From: ATZT02 sp964655115
GTDB lineage: Bacteria > Actinomycetota > Actinomycetes > S36-B12 > UBA5976
Reading direction: 5' to 3'
Assembly (NCBI GenBank): GCA_964655115.1
Contig: CAZZKM010000001.1
Location: forward strand, 104,078 to 168,077
Length of the DNA: 64,000 nucleotides
Positions within the stretch are counted from its first letter, which is position 1. Each line of letters opens with the position of its first letter. Under the pieces are notes generated by a model. That model saw nothing but the letters and a program-made list of their open reading frames with translations. It searched no databases and was not told the origin of the DNA. Of this stretch, positions 42,446-52,557 are shown one piece after another. A program made the translations under genes and the position numbers.

Positions 42446-43993
42446 ATGTCTAATAAGAAATTGAGTAAAGCCTTAGTAAGTGTTTCCAATAAAGATGGTT
42501 TAGAGGACTTAGTAAAAGCCTTACATAGTAAAAATATTGAAATAGTCTCCACAGGTAAAACTGCAGAATTTATTTCTCAATTAAATATTCCAGTGACTAA
42601 AGTCAGTGAAGTTACAAATAGTGAAGAAATATTAAGTGGCAGAGTAAAAACTTTGCATCCTAATATTCATGGCGCAATTTTGGCAGATATAAATAATTCA
42701 GAACACAATCAAGAATTACAAAAAATGGGTGTAACACCATTTGATTTAGTAGTAGTAAATCTTTACCCATTCCTAGATACCGTTTCTTCTGGTGCAGATT
42801 TTGAAGATTGTATTGAGCAGATAGATATTGGGGGAGTGGCATTAATTAGAGCTGCAGCTAAAAATTTTGAGCATATCTCAGTAGTGGTTTCACCAAATGA
42901 ATACAAAAACTTAATTGCGCAATTAGATTCTGGAATTTCCCGTGAACAAAGAATGCAATGGTCTGCAGAGGCCTTTTCTCACACAGCAACTTATGACACT
43001 TTGATCGCTAGATGGTTTTCGAGAAAAGTTACAAATGAGCAAGATGCTCCTAAATGGGTAGGCGCCTCATTCAAACGAACTCAAGTTTTACGTTACGGAG
43101 AAAATCCGCATCAAACTGCGGCTTTGTATTCAGGTATTAGTTCCGAAAAAGGCATTGCACAAGCAAAGCAACTTGCTGGAAAAGAAATGTCTTATAACAA
43201 TTTTATTGACGCCGATGCAGCTAGAAATGCTGCTTTTGATCACGTTGAACCTTGTGCAGTAATTATTAAGCATGCAAATCCATGTGGTCTTGCTATAGCA
43301 TATGATTTAGCGTCAGCATTCGAAAAAGCTTTAGCGACAGATCCAATTTCAGCTTTTGGTGGAGTAATTGGAACAAATAGAAAAATAGATAAGAAAACTG
43401 CAAATTTAATTAATGATGTTTTTACAGAAGTCGTTGTAGCACCAGCGTTTGACGAAGATGCTTTAGAAATTTTGAAACAAAAAGGTAATTTAAGAATTCT
43501 CCAAATATCAGGACCACATATGGGCAAACGGGTTGAATGGCGAACTGTTTCAGGTGGAGTACTAATGCAAACAGTTGATGATGTTGAAGGTTACGGAGAT
43601 GATCCTGAAGAATGGAAATTAGTTGCTGGAACAAAAGCTAATGAAGATATTTTGAAAGATCTAGAATTTGCTTGGAGAAGTGTTCGAGCACCTAAATCAA
43701 ATGCCATTGTTTTAGCAAAAGATGGCGCAATGGTCGGGGTGGGAATGGGACAAGTAAACAGAGTTTCTGCTGCAAAACTTGCAGTAGAGGGTGCAAAAGA
43801 AAGATCAAAAAATAGTGTTGCAGCAAGTGATGCGTTCTTTCCATTTGCAGATGCTTTAGAAGTTTTAATAAAGGCAGGAGTTACTGCCGTAGTTCATCCT
43901 GGTGGATCGAAAAATGATGAAGAAGTTATTGCTCTTGCAAAAAATGCAGGAATAACTATGTACTTAACTGGAGTTAGACATTTTTCTCATTGA
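42446..43993 (+). CDS. purH: bifunctional AICAR transformylase/IMP cyclohydrolase
   Basis: PurH does the last two steps of IMP synthesis. The 515-residue protein has the cyclohydrolase domain (ALVSVSNKDGLEDL; SGRVKTLHPNIHGAIL) and the transformylase domain (RYGENPHQTAALYSG; IIKHANPCGLAIA with the catalytic Lys-His; and C-terminal SDAFFPFADALEVL). A TAGGCT box lies at 42391-42396. purN, which usually precedes it, is absent here. Its 3' end overlaps the ydcZ-like gene. Confidence 0.97.
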   Translation: MSNKKLSKALVSVSNKDGLEDLVKALHSKNIEIVSTGKTAEFISQLNIPVTKVSEVTNSEEILSGRVKTLHPNIHGAILADINNSEHNQELQKMGVTPFDLVVVNLYPFLDTVSSGADFEDCIEQIDIGGVALIRAAAKNFEHISVVVSPNEYKNLIAQLDSGISREQRMQWSAEAFSHTATYDTLIARWFSRKVTNEQDAPKWVGASFKRTQVLRYGENPHQTAALYSGISSEKGIAQAKQLAGKEMSYNNFIDADAARNAAFDHVEPCAVIIKHANPCGLAIAYDLASAFEKALATDPISAFGGVIGTNRKIDKKTANLINDVFTEVVVAPAFDEDALEILKQKGNLRILQISGPHMGKRVEWRTVSGGVLMQTVDDVEGYGDDPEEWKLVAGTKANEDILKDLEFAWRSVRAPKSNAIVLAKDGAMVGVGMGQVNRVSAAKLAVEGAKERSKNSVAASDAFFPFADALEVLIKAGVTAVVHPGGSKNDEEVIALAKNAGITMYLTGVRHFSH

Positions 43994-44903
43994 GAAAGCA
44001 AGTATTCCTCTTTCAATTGCACTTGCATTTATAGCTGGAGTAGCTGCGACTTTACAAGCAAGTGTCAGTGGCCAATTAGCGCATGAATTAAATGATGGAA
44101 TTATGGCAGCTTTGATCTCAAATATTGGTGGCACCATTTTTATGAGCATATTTTTGTTAAATCCTGAAGTAAGAAATAAATTTAGAAAGTTAATTAAATT
44201 AATAAAAGAAAAGAGGTTTGCTAAATGGCAACTCTTAGGAGGAGTTGCAGGTGCAGTTTATATTTCAACTGCTTCAAGCACGGTAAGTATTATTGGAACA
44301 GGATTATTCACAGTAGTTCTTGTTGCATCACAAAATATAAGTGGAATTTTTGTAGATAAGTTTGGATTTAGTTCTGGTAAAAAAAGAAATATTACACAGA
44401 AAAGATTTTTAGCTATGTCTATTGGAATAGTTGCTGTGTTTTTTTCAGTGTCTGAATTTAATGGAGATATATTGTGGATTCCAATTATTGCTGTAGTAAT
44501 TGCAGGTTTAGCTGTGACCATGCAATTTGCACTCAATGCACGAGTTACAAAAGCAGCTAACTCGCAAGTTTCAGCCTTTATTAATTTTCCTATGTCTATG
44601 TTTGCTGTAACCATAACTTTAATTTTGATGAATCTTTTTGGAAAAGATTGGACTAATTGGCCAAGCCAATGGTGGCTTTATACAGCAGGAATTCTTGGTG
44701 CGATTGTGGTTTATCTAGCAGCTGCTGTGGTTAGAACTTTAGGAGTATTACTTTTCAGTTTGGCAACTGTGGCTGGTCAACTTGTAACTTCCATTTTCCT
44801 AGACGTGATCATGCCAAATGCAAACATAAATGTGGGCTGGGCTTTAATTTTTGGAGCAGCATTGATGCTATTTGCTGTCTATCTGGCAAGTGATTTAAGG
44901 TAG
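43980..44903 (+). CDS. YdcZ/DUF606-type DMT-superfamily membrane protein
   Basis: The protein has two similar halves of about five helices, each with an aligned SISGQLA-type signature (first copy: LQASVSGQLAHELNDGIMAA; second: FALNARVTKAANSQVSAF), matching DUF606 transporters. The first ATG in frame, 44103, cuts off the first helix and half the signature. The frame is open back to 43968 with no ATG, GTG or TTG. ATT 43980, 6 nt after GGAG (43970-43973), restores the full helix; the gene then overlaps purH by 14 nt. Substrate unknown. Confidence 0.78.
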   Translation: MFLIEKASIPLSIALAFIAGVAATLQASVSGQLAHELNDGIMAALISNIGGTIFMSIFLLNPEVRNKFRKLIKLIKEKRFAKWQLLGGVAGAVYISTASSTVSIIGTGLFTVVLVASQNISGIFVDKFGFSSGKKRNITQKRFLAMSIGIVAVFFSVSEFNGDILWIPIIAVVIAGLAVTMQFALNARVTKAANSQVSAFINFPMSMFAVTITLILMNLFGKDWTNWPSQWWLYTAGILGAIVVYLAAAVVRTLGVLLFSLATVAGQLVTSIFLDVIMPNANINVGWALIFGAALMLFAVYLASDLR

Positions 44904-44912
44904 TGTGAATTT

Positions 44913-45263
44913 ATGCCTGTGACAAATCCAGCATCCAATTCTGAAAATAGAAATTTGAGAGCTATTTCAAATAATGAAGTTGATATAAAAGTAAATCGTT
45001 GGCAAAAATTAATTAGAAGACAATGGCCAACTTTATTACCTATAGCAATTACAATTTTGGGAATATTTCTAGCAACTCAAATGAATTTTCGAATTGGTGT
45101 TTTAGTGTTTTCATTTGGAGTGGCAGTTTCTGCAGTGTTACGTGCATCACTTCCAAGATTTTCTCTTGGCTGGCTTTATGTCCGAACTAAATGGATTGAT
45201 GTAACAGTATTAACATTTTTTTCAGTTTTCTTAATAATTCTTTCTATAGTTGTGCCCTCATAA
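44913..45263 (+). CDS. DUF3017 membrane protein
   Basis: The 116-residue protein has a hydrophilic N-terminus, then three helices (about 42-58, 63-82 and 95-113) with RASLPRFSLGWLYVRTKWID between them, matching the actinobacterial DUF3017 family. Its place directly before mdh is conserved in the phylum. Function unknown. In relatives folD often lies between purH and this gene; here a ydcZ-like gene takes that place. Confidence 0.78.
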   Translation: MPVTNPASNSENRNLRAISNNEVDIKVNRWQKLIRRQWPTLLPIAITILGIFLATQMNFRIGVLVFSFGVAVSAVLRASLPRFSLGWLYVRTKWIDVTVLTFFSVFLIILSIVVPS

Positions 45264-45333
45264 ATTCAAATCCTTAATCCTTACTAGAATTGACTTTGTA
45301 ATTTGAAATCTTTTGAAGGGCTTGTGATAAAAC

Positions 45334-46290
45334 TTGGCTAGATCGGGCAAAGTCTCAGTTATAGGAGCAGGTTTCTACGGTTCAACCACCGCAATGCGTT
45401 TAGCTGAATATGACATTTTTGAAACTGTGGTTTTAACCGATGTTGTGGAAGGTAAAGCAGAAGGTCTAGCACTTGATATGAATCAATCAAGACCTATACA
45501 AAATTTTGAAACAAAAATCATTGGCCAGACAACTTTGCCCGATGGTAAAGGTTATGAAGCCATTAAAGATTCTTCAATAGTAGTAATTACTGCAGGACTT
45601 CCAAGAAAACCTGGAATGAGCAGAATGGATTTAATTGAAACTAATGCCAAAATTGTTCGACAAGTTTCAGAAAATATTGCTAAACATGCTCCTAATTCAG
45701 TTGTAATAGTAGTTTCAAATCCATTGGATGAAATGACAGCTCTTGCCCAAATTGCAACTGGTTTTGCAAAAAATAAAGTAATGGGTCAAGCAGGAATGTT
45801 AGATACTGCAAGATTTTCGTATTTTGTTGCAGAAAAAACTGGAGCATTAATCAGTGAAGTAAAGACTTTAACTTTAGGTTCTCATGGTGAAACTATGGTT
45901 CCAGTTCCAAGTCAATCAAGTGTTAAAGGTAAATCATTAAGTGAAGTATTACCAAAAGACGAAATAGATAAATTAGTTGAACGCACCAGAAATGGTGGAG
46001 CAGAAGTTGTGGCATTATTAAAGACTGGTTCTGCTTACTATGCACCAAGTGCAGCAGCTGCTGAAATGGCAAAAGCAGTTGCAACAAATTCAAATAAAGT
46101 GATGCCCGTATGTGCTTGGGTTGATGGCGAATATGGAATTGATGGAGTTTATTTAGGTGTTGAAGCTCAACTTGGATCAAATGGAATTAATAAAGTTGTG
46201 GAAACTAAATTAACAAATGATGAATTAGCAGCTTTAAAAGTTGCTGCTGAAGCTGTAAGAACTAAGCAAGCAGATGTAAAGAATCTTTAA
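45334..46290 (+). CDS. mdh: malate dehydrogenase
   Basis: The 318-residue enzyme oxidises malate to oxaloacetate. It has the NAD-binding VIGAGFYGSTTAMRLAE, the substrate loop AGLPRKPGMSRMDL with the malate-type Arg, and the catalytic His in LTLGSHGETMVPV. It is of the LDH-like type. The start is TTG 45334 (an in-frame stop at 45328 rules out longer forms); GAAGGG lies 13 nt upstream. icd follows by 9 nt. Confidence 0.96.
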   Translation: MARSGKVSVIGAGFYGSTTAMRLAEYDIFETVVLTDVVEGKAEGLALDMNQSRPIQNFETKIIGQTTLPDGKGYEAIKDSSIVVITAGLPRKPGMSRMDLIETNAKIVRQVSENIAKHAPNSVVIVVSNPLDEMTALAQIATGFAKNKVMGQAGMLDTARFSYFVAEKTGALISEVKTLTLGSHGETMVPVPSQSSVKGKSLSEVLPKDEIDKLVERTRNGGAEVVALLKTGSAYYAPSAAAAEMAKAVATNSNKVMPVCAWVDGEYGIDGVYLGVEAQLGSNGINKVVETKLTNDELAALKVAAEAVRTKQADVKNL

Positions 46291-46299
46291 AGGAAAAAA

Positions 46300-47511
46300 A
46301 TGGCAAAAATTAAAGTAGCAAATCCAGTTGTTGAACTAGATGGCGATGAAATGACTCGCATCATTTGGCAATTTATTAAAGATGAGTTGATTTTGCCTTA
46401 TCTAGATGTCAATTTAGAGTATTACGATTTAAGTATTGAACATAGAGATAAAACTGATGATCAAGTAACTATTGATTCTGCGAATGCAATAAAAAAACAT
46501 GGAGTTGGTGTCAAATGTGCAACCATTACTCCAGACGAAGCAAGAGTTAAAGAATTTGGTTTAAAGAAAATGTGGAAATCTCCAAATGGAACTATTCGAA
46601 ATATTTTAGGCGGAGTAATTTTTCGTGAGCCAATTATTATTTCTAACATTCCACGACTTGTACCAAGTTGGACTAAACCAATTGTGATTGGTCGTCATGC
46701 TCATGGAGATCAATATAAAGCAACTGATTTTGTGGTTCCAGGTCCTGGAAAAGTTACACTTACTTATCAACCAGAAGATGGTTCAAAACCTATGGAGTTT
46801 GAAGTAGCAAATTTCAAAGATTCTGGTGTAGCTATGGGTATGTATAACTTTGATGAGAGCATTAAAGATTTTGCCAGAGCTTCTTTTAGATATGGATTAT
46901 CAAGAAATTATCCAGTTTATTTATCAACTAAAAATACAATTTTAAAAGCCTATGATGGAAGATTCAAAGATATTTTTGCAGAAATTTATGAAAATGAATT
47001 TAGAAAAGAATTTGAACAACAAGGATTAACTTACGAACATCGATTAATTGATGACATGGTTGCTACTGCTTTAAAGTGGAGTGGTGGATATGTCTGGGCA
47101 TGTAAAAATTATGATGGCGATGTGCAAAGTGACACCGTTGCACAAGGTTTTGGTTCCTTAGGATTGATGACAAGTGTTTTGATGACACCAGATGGCAAAA
47201 TCGTTGAATCAGAAGCAGCACATGGAACAGTCACAAGACATTACAGAAAATATCAAGCAGGTCAACCAACTTCTACAAATCCAATTGCATCTATTTTTGC
47301 TTGGACAGGTGGCTTGAAACATCGCGGAACTCTAGACAACAACAAAGAGTTAATTGGATTTGCAAACCAATTAGAACAAGCATGCATTAAAACTGTTGAA
47401 TCAGGATTAATGACAAAAGATTTGGCAAGATTAATCAGTCCAGAGCAAGCTTGGGCAACAACTGAGGAATATTTGGCTGGAATTAAGCGCCAATTAGACT
47501 CAAGCCTCTAA
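46300..47511 (+). CDS. icd: NADP-type isocitrate dehydrogenase
   Basis: This is the 403-residue dimeric IDH of the eukaryote-like type: [34 protein letters not shown], the substrate site [12 protein letters not shown], the [17 protein letters not shown] loop and [14 protein letters not shown] for NADP. It makes 2-oxoglutarate, CO2 and NADPH. AAAGGAAAAAA precedes the ATG. It is probably cotranscribed with mdh. Confidence 0.97.
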   Translation: MAKIKVANPVVELDGDEMTRIIWQFIKDELILPYLDVNLEYYDLSIEHRDKTDDQVTIDSANAIKKHGVGVKCATITPDEARVKEFGLKKMWKSPNGTIRNILGGVIFREPIIISNIPRLVPSWTKPIVIGRHAHGDQYKATDFVVPGPGKVTLTYQPEDGSKPMEFEVANFKDSGVAMGMYNFDESIKDFARASFRYGLSRNYPVYLSTKNTILKAYDGRFKDIFAEIYENEFRKEFEQQGLTYEHRLIDDMVATALKWSGGYVWACKNYDGDVQSDTVAQGFGSLGLMTSVLMTPDGKIVESEAAHGTVTRHYRKYQAGQPTSTNPIASIFAWTGGLKHRGTLDNNKELIGFANQLEQACIKTVESGLMTKDLARLISPEQAWATTEEYLAGIKRQLDSSL

Positions 47512-47545
47512 AGCGAAAACTTAAACTAGGTAATATTAAAAAAAT

Positions 47546-48823
47546 ATGAGTACTTGGGTTAGTGCCCTAATCGTTCTAGTTTTTATCATGATTGGCGGTT
47601 TTTTTGCCGCGGCTGAAATTGCTTTAGTTTCAGTTAGAGAATCTCAAGTAAAAAGATTAGCTGAAACTAAGGGAAGGCGTGGACGTTTATTAAAAGAACT
47701 TCATGATCATCCAAATAGGTTTTTAGCTTCAGTTCAAGTAGGGGTAACTGTTGCAGGATTTATTGGGGCAGGTTTTGGTGCCTCAAGTTTAACGCCGGTT
47801 CTTTCTCCAATTTTAGATCAATTTTTACCAGAGTCTGTGGTTTCAATTTTGGCTTTTATATTGATAACACTTTTTATTTCTTATTTTTCTTTAGTTTTGG
47901 GTGAACTTGTACCAAAACGGTTAGCATTACAAAATTCTGAAAGCTGGGCTTTGATTGCGGTTTACCCAATTGAAATATTGGCAAGAATTAGTAGACCTTT
48001 TATTTGGCTTTTGAGTCACTCAACAAATTTAATTGTTAGATTTTTGGGTGGAGATCCAACTGCAAGTAGACAAGAATTAAGTGGGGAAGATTTAAGAGAT
48101 TTAGTAGCAGGACATGAAGAATTAAGTGATAACGAGCGCGCTCTAATCGATGACGTCTTTGAAGCAGATGATCGAGAAATTAAAGAGGTGATGACTCCTA
48201 GAACTGAGGTTGAATTCTTAGATGCCGAATTAACTTTGGCAGATGCGTGTAAAAAAGTGGAGAAACTACCTCACACAAAATATCCAATAATTAATAAAAA
48301 TGCAGATGAAATTTTGGGATATGTCCACATTAGGCAATTAATAACTAATGATGCAAGAAATTCCTCGAAAACATTGAAAGAGATTTCTTCTCCCGTGGAA
48401 GTAATTCCTGGAACGACCTCAATTTTGAATGCTCTAGGTCAAATGAGAAAAAGAAATCATCACATAATGATTGTGGCAGATGAATATGGTGGTACAGCAG
48501 GAATTGTTACTTTAGAGGATTTAGTTGAAGAATTAATTGGTGACATTAGACATGAGAATGATCAAGTTAAAGAAGAAATAAACGAACTTGATTTTCATGG
48601 CGAAGTCGAAGTCGATGGTTTAATGAATTTAGATGATTTTGCAGATTTAACTCATATTCATTTACCGGAAGGCCCATACGAAACAGTAGCTGGTTTTGTA
48701 ATCTCAAGATTAAAAACTCTTCCAACATTAGGAAAATCAATAATTTCAGAGCAATGTAGATTTGAAATTACTGCTATGGATGTTAGAAGGATTGCAAAAG
48801 TTAAGGTTACTCGTATTGAATAA
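47546..48823 (+). CDS. CNNM/CorC (HlyC)-family transporter
   Basis: An N-terminal DUF21 membrane domain with three to four helices (FFAAAEIALVSVRESQVKRL near residue 20; SYFSLVLGELVPKRLALQN) is followed by a CBS pair (about 205-330; REIKEVMTPRTEVEFLD, DEYGGTAGIVTLEDLVEELI) and a CorC_HlyC domain. The family handles Mg2+ or other cations. TAATAT (47531-47536) lies 9 nt before the ATG with no ribosome site, suggesting a leaderless mRNA. Confidence 0.92.
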   Translation: MSTWVSALIVLVFIMIGGFFAAAEIALVSVRESQVKRLAETKGRRGRLLKELHDHPNRFLASVQVGVTVAGFIGAGFGASSLTPVLSPILDQFLPESVVSILAFILITLFISYFSLVLGELVPKRLALQNSESWALIAVYPIEILARISRPFIWLLSHSTNLIVRFLGGDPTASRQELSGEDLRDLVAGHEELSDNERALIDDVFEADDREIKEVMTPRTEVEFLDAELTLADACKKVEKLPHTKYPIINKNADEILGYVHIRQLITNDARNSSKTLKEISSPVEVIPGTTSILNALGQMRKRNHHIMIVADEYGGTAGIVTLEDLVEELIGDIRHENDQVKEEINELDFHGEVEVDGLMNLDDFADLTHIHLPEGPYETVAGFVISRLKTLPTLGKSIISEQCRFEITAMDVRRIAKVKVTRIE

Positions 48824-48907
48824 ATTAACTTTAGGTTGAGTTTAATCAAAAAAATAGAGTTAATAGGTATTATTATTTTTACGTTAAACTACAAAAGTTG
48901 GTGAAAA

Positions 48908-49900
48908 ATGGCAAATAAGCCAAGTGTGCTCTCAGGCATTCAGCCAACTGCAGATTCATTTCATATTGGTAATTGGTTTGGAGCTTTGCGTCAGTGGGTT
49001 CAAATGCAAGAAACCCATAATTGTTTTTATTCAGTAGTTGATTTGCATGCCATAACAGCAGATTTTGATCCAAAATTATTAAAGAAAAGAACTTTAACTT
49101 CATTTGCACAACTTTTAGCAGTTGGTGTTGATCCATCAAAAAGTACGATTTTTGTTCAAAGCCAAGTACCCCAACATGCTCAACTTGCTTGGGTATTAAG
49201 TTGCTTCACCGGTTTTGGTGAAGCTAACAGGATGACGCAGTTTAAAGATAAAACTCATAAAGGAGGCAGTGAAAGATCCTCAGTTGGATTATTTACTTAT
49301 CCAATATTGCAAGCAGCAGATATCTTGCTTTATCAAGCAAACCAAGTTCCAGTTGGAGAAGATCAACGTCAACACTTGGAATTAACAAGAGATTTAGCAA
49401 CTAGATTTAATAACCAGTTTGGACAAACTTTTACAGTTCCTGAAGCTTATATTGTAAAAGAGACCGCAAAAATTCTTGATTTACAAGATCCAACTTCAAA
49501 AATGAGTAAATCCTCACCTTCAGGTTGTATTTTTATTTTGGATGAACCAAGTGCGGTAATGAAAAAATTCAAGACTGCTGTCACCGATTCTGGTAAAGAA
49601 ATTAAATATGATCCAGAAAATAAACCAGGAGTTTCAAATTTAATATCAATAATTAAATCAGTAACTAATCAAAGTATTCAAGAAATTGAAGATAGTTTTG
49701 TGGATAAAGGTTATGGTGATTTAAAAACCTATGCCGGAGAAGTTGTGGTTGAACAAGTAATCAATCCGTTTAGAGAGAAGACAAATAACTTATTAAACGA
49801 TGAAAAGACTTTAACTAATTTAATGTCTGAGGGTGCTCAAAAAGCAGAACAAGTGGCATCTAATACTTTAAAGAATGTTTATGAAAAAGTTGGGTTTTAA
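48908..49900 (+). CDS. trpS: tryptophanyl-tRNA synthetase
   Basis: The class I synthetase signatures are present: [19 protein letters not shown] (HIGH-like) at residue 8 and MSKSSPSG (KMSKS) at about residue 199, plus [18 protein letters not shown], which binds tryptophan and ATP. The 330-residue length is usual. TAAACT at 48885-48890 gives a short leader with GGTG before the ATG. It converges on sdhB with a 4-nt overlap. Confidence 0.97.
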   Translation: MANKPSVLSGIQPTADSFHIGNWFGALRQWVQMQETHNCFYSVVDLHAITADFDPKLLKKRTLTSFAQLLAVGVDPSKSTIFVQSQVPQHAQLAWVLSCFTGFGEANRMTQFKDKTHKGGSERSSVGLFTYPILQAADILLYQANQVPVGEDQRQHLELTRDLATRFNNQFGQTFTVPEAYIVKETAKILDLQDPTSKMSKSSPSGCIFILDEPSAVMKKFKTAVTDSGKEIKYDPENKPGVSNLISIIKSVTNQSIQEIEDSFVDKGYGDLKTYAGEVVVEQVINPFREKTNNLLNDEKTLTNLMSEGAQKAEQVASNTLKNVYEKVGF

Positions 49901-50652
49901 CTAGATTTTCTTCTAGTAATCGTTTGACCTAACCAAACTAGAGGATCGTACTTTTTATCAACAACTCTTTCTTTCATTGGAATGATTGCATTGTCTGTAA
50001 TTTTGATATGTTCAGGGCAAACTTCTGTGCAACATTTTGTAATGTTACACATTCCAAGTCCATGATTTTCTTGAGACTCTTTTTTGCGATCTAGTTGATC
50101 CAGAGGATGCATATCTAGTTCTGCTAAACGAATAAAAAATCTAGGGCCTGCAAATTTAGGTTTGTTATCTTCATGGTCGCGAATTACGTGACACACATCT
50201 TGGCATAAGAAGCATTCAATACATTTTCTAAATTCTTGACTTCTTTCCACGTCTACTTGTTGCATTCGATATTCACCAGGTTTTAGACCTTCTGGACCTT
50301 TAAATGCTGGAACTTCTCTTGCTTTTTGATAGTTAAATGAAACATCTGTAACTAAATCTTTGATGACTGGAAATGTTCTTAATGGGGTGACGGTAATTTC
50401 TTGATCTTCATCAAAAGTGTTCATTCTGGTCATACACATCAAACTTGGTTTACCGTTTATTTCTGCACTACAGGAACCACATTTTCCAGCTTTGCAGTTC
50501 CATCTAACTGCTAAATCAGGACTTTCAGTTGCTTGAATTCTATGAATTACATCAAGTAGAACTTCGCCTTCAGCAACATCTACTTGGTAGTTTTGTAATT
50601 CACCTTTTTCTTTGTTGCCACGCCAAACTCTTAATTTTGCAAGATAACCCAT
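49897..50652 (-). CDS. sdhB: succinate dehydrogenase iron-sulfur subunit
   Basis: The 251-residue subunit has the [2Fe-2S] cysteines in [15 protein letters not shown] plus LMCMT, and two cysteine runs for the other clusters, [11 protein letters not shown] and [14 protein letters not shown]. It passes electrons from FAD in SdhA to the membrane quinone. It is last in sdhC-sdhA-sdhB, 2 nt after sdhA. Confidence 0.96.
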   Translation of the reverse strand: MGYLAKLRVWRGNKEKGELQNYQVDVAEGEVLLDVIHRIQATESPDLAVRWNCKAGKCGSCSAEINGKPSLMCMTRMNTFDEDQEITVTPLRTFPVIKDLVTDVSFNYQKAREVPAFKGPEGLKPGEYRMQQVDVERSQEFRKCIECFLCQDVCHVIRDHEDNKPKFAGPRFFIRLAELDMHPLDQLDRKKESQENHGLGMCNITKCCTEVCPEHIKITDNAIIPMKERVVDKKYDPLVWLGQTITRRKSS

Positions 50653-50654
50653 GA

Positions 50655-52544
50655 TTAGGCTCCCATTCCAAGTTGAGCAAGTTCTTCGGGCAACATATAT
50701 TTTGCTAATTCTTCCTTATCGAATAATTCAGCTAATTCTTTTGGCATAGCAGGCAGTGTTTCAATTCTAGTTTCAATCTTTGATCCATTCCATGAACAAA
50801 TGACATGTTTTGATCTCCAGTTTTTATCCATAGTAGGGAAATCATTTCTGGTATGACCTCCACGAGATTCTTCTCTTGCTAATGCACTTTTGGCAATTGT
50901 TTCACTTACTAATAACATATTTTGTAGATCAAGAGATAAGTGCCAGCCAGGATTAAATTGTTTTCCACCAGATACGCCTAAGTTTTTAGTTTTTTGTTTC
51001 AAAACCTCTAATTTTTCAATTGCTTCTTTCATTTCTTGACCATCTCTAATGATTCCCACAAGATCATTCATCATTTGTTGCAATTCTTGATGTAGAGAAT
51101 ATGGATTTTCTTTGTTTGATGAATTCAAAGGTGCTTCAGCATCATTAAGTGCTTTTTCTAGATTTTTTTCATCAACTTTTGGTCTGGTGGTTAAATTCAT
51201 TACATATTGACTTGCCCCAATTCCTGCACGTCGACCAAAAACTAAAAGATCTGATAATGAATTTCCACCCAAACGATTAGAACCATGCATGCCACCTGCA
51301 GCCTCACCGGCAGCAAATAATCCTTCAACACCAGTTGCAGCACCAGAATCTGGATCAACTTGAATTCCACCCATTACATAATGACAAGTTGGACCAACTT
51401 CCATTGGTTGTTCAGTGATATCGACATCTGCTAATTCTTTAAATTGATGCCACATAGATGGCAATCTTTTTTTAATTACTTCAGGCTTTAAGCGAGTTGA
51501 GACATCTAGGAAAACTCCACCATGAGGAGAACCTCTGCCAGCTTTTACTTCAGCATTAATTGCACGGGCAACTTCATCTCTTGGTAATAATTCTGGTGGT
51601 CGTCTATTTGAATCAGGATTTTCATACCAACCATCTGCTTCTTGTTCTGTTTCTGCATATTTATCTTTAAAAACAGCAGGGATGTAATTGAACATAAATC
51701 TTTTACCTTCAGAGTTTTTCAAAACTCCACCATCGCCACGAACAGATTCAGTAACTAAAATTCCTTTAACACTTGGTGGCCAAACCATTCCAGTTGGATG
51801 AAACTGCACAAATTCCATATGCATTAAATTGCCACCAGCTTTTAATGCAAGAGCATGTCCATCTCCTGTACCTTCCCAAGAATTTGAAGTTACTTTGAAA
51901 GATTTGCCAATTCCACCTGTTGCTAACACCACAGCTGGTGCTTGAAACATTACGAATTTTCCAGATTCTCTCCAATAACCAAGAACTCCGGTAACTTTAT
52001 TTCCAGTTTTTAAAATTTCAGTAATAGTTAATTCAGCAAATACTTTAATTCTTTTTTCGTAATCTCCACTTTCCTTAAAATCTTCTTGTTGAAGTGAGAC
52101 TATTTTTTGTTGCAAAGTTCTAATTAATTCAAGACCGGTTCTATCTCCCACGTGAGCAAGTCTTGGATATTCATGACCACCAAAATTTCTTTGACTGATT
52201 TTTCCATCTTTAGTTCTATCAAAAAGTGCACCGTAGGTTTCTAATTCCCAAACTCGATCAGGTGATTCTTTGGCATGAAGTTCAGCCATTCTCCAATGAT
52301 TTTGAAACTTTCCTCCACGCATGGTGTCTCTAAAGTGAACTTTCCAATTGTCGTTGGAGTTCACATTTCCCATAGAAGCTGCAATTCCACCTTCAGCCAT
52401 AACGGTGTGAGCTTTACCAAATAGTGACTTACAAATAATTGCAGTTCTTAATCCATTAGCTCTTGCTTCAATTGCAGCACGAAGTCCAGCACCGCCTGCT
52501 CCAACAATCACGACATCAAAATCGTGACGTTCGACCTCTGACAT
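50655..52544 (-). CDS. sdhA: succinate dehydrogenase flavoprotein subunit
   Basis: The 629-residue subunit oxidises succinate. It has the FAD site VVIVGAGGAGLRAAIEA, the flavin-linking His in GKAHTVMAEGGIAA, FVQFHPTGMVWP, and the active-site SRGGHTRNDFP near the end. AAGGAG lies close to its ATG. Length and gene order fit the menaquinone-type actinobacterial enzyme with a single large cytochrome subunit. Confidence 0.96.
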   Translation of the reverse strand: MSEVERHDFDVVIVGAGGAGLRAAIEARANGLRTAIICKSLFGKAHTVMAEGGIAASMGNVNSNDNWKVHFRDTMRGGKFQNHWRMAELHAKESPDRVWELETYGALFDRTKDGKISQRNFGGHEYPRLAHVGDRTGLELIRTLQQKIVSLQQEDFKESGDYEKRIKVFAELTITEILKTGNKVTGVLGYWRESGKFVMFQAPAVVLATGGIGKSFKVTSNSWEGTGDGHALALKAGGNLMHMEFVQFHPTGMVWPPSVKGILVTESVRGDGGVLKNSEGKRFMFNYIPAVFKDKYAETEQEADGWYENPDSNRRPPELLPRDEVARAINAEVKAGRGSPHGGVFLDVSTRLKPEVIKKRLPSMWHQFKELADVDITEQPMEVGPTCHYVMGGIQVDPDSGAATGVEGLFAAGEAAGGMHGSNRLGGNSLSDLLVFGRRAGIGASQYVMNLTTRPKVDEKNLEKALNDAEAPLNSSNKENPYSLHQELQQMMNDLVGIIRDGQEMKEAIEKLEVLKQKTKNLGVSGGKQFNPGWHLSLDLQNMLLVSETIAKSALAREESRGGHTRNDFPTMDKNWRSKHVICSWNGSKIETRIETLPAMPKELAELFDKEELAKYMLPEELAQLGMGA

Positions 52545-52557
52545 TTAAATTTCTCCT

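Noticed and set aside
43980..44112. A programmed frameshift from purH into the ydcZ-like gene
   Set aside because: There is no convincing slippery heptamer plus structure at the purH end. The downstream protein is a complete membrane transporter that does not need fusion to PurH.
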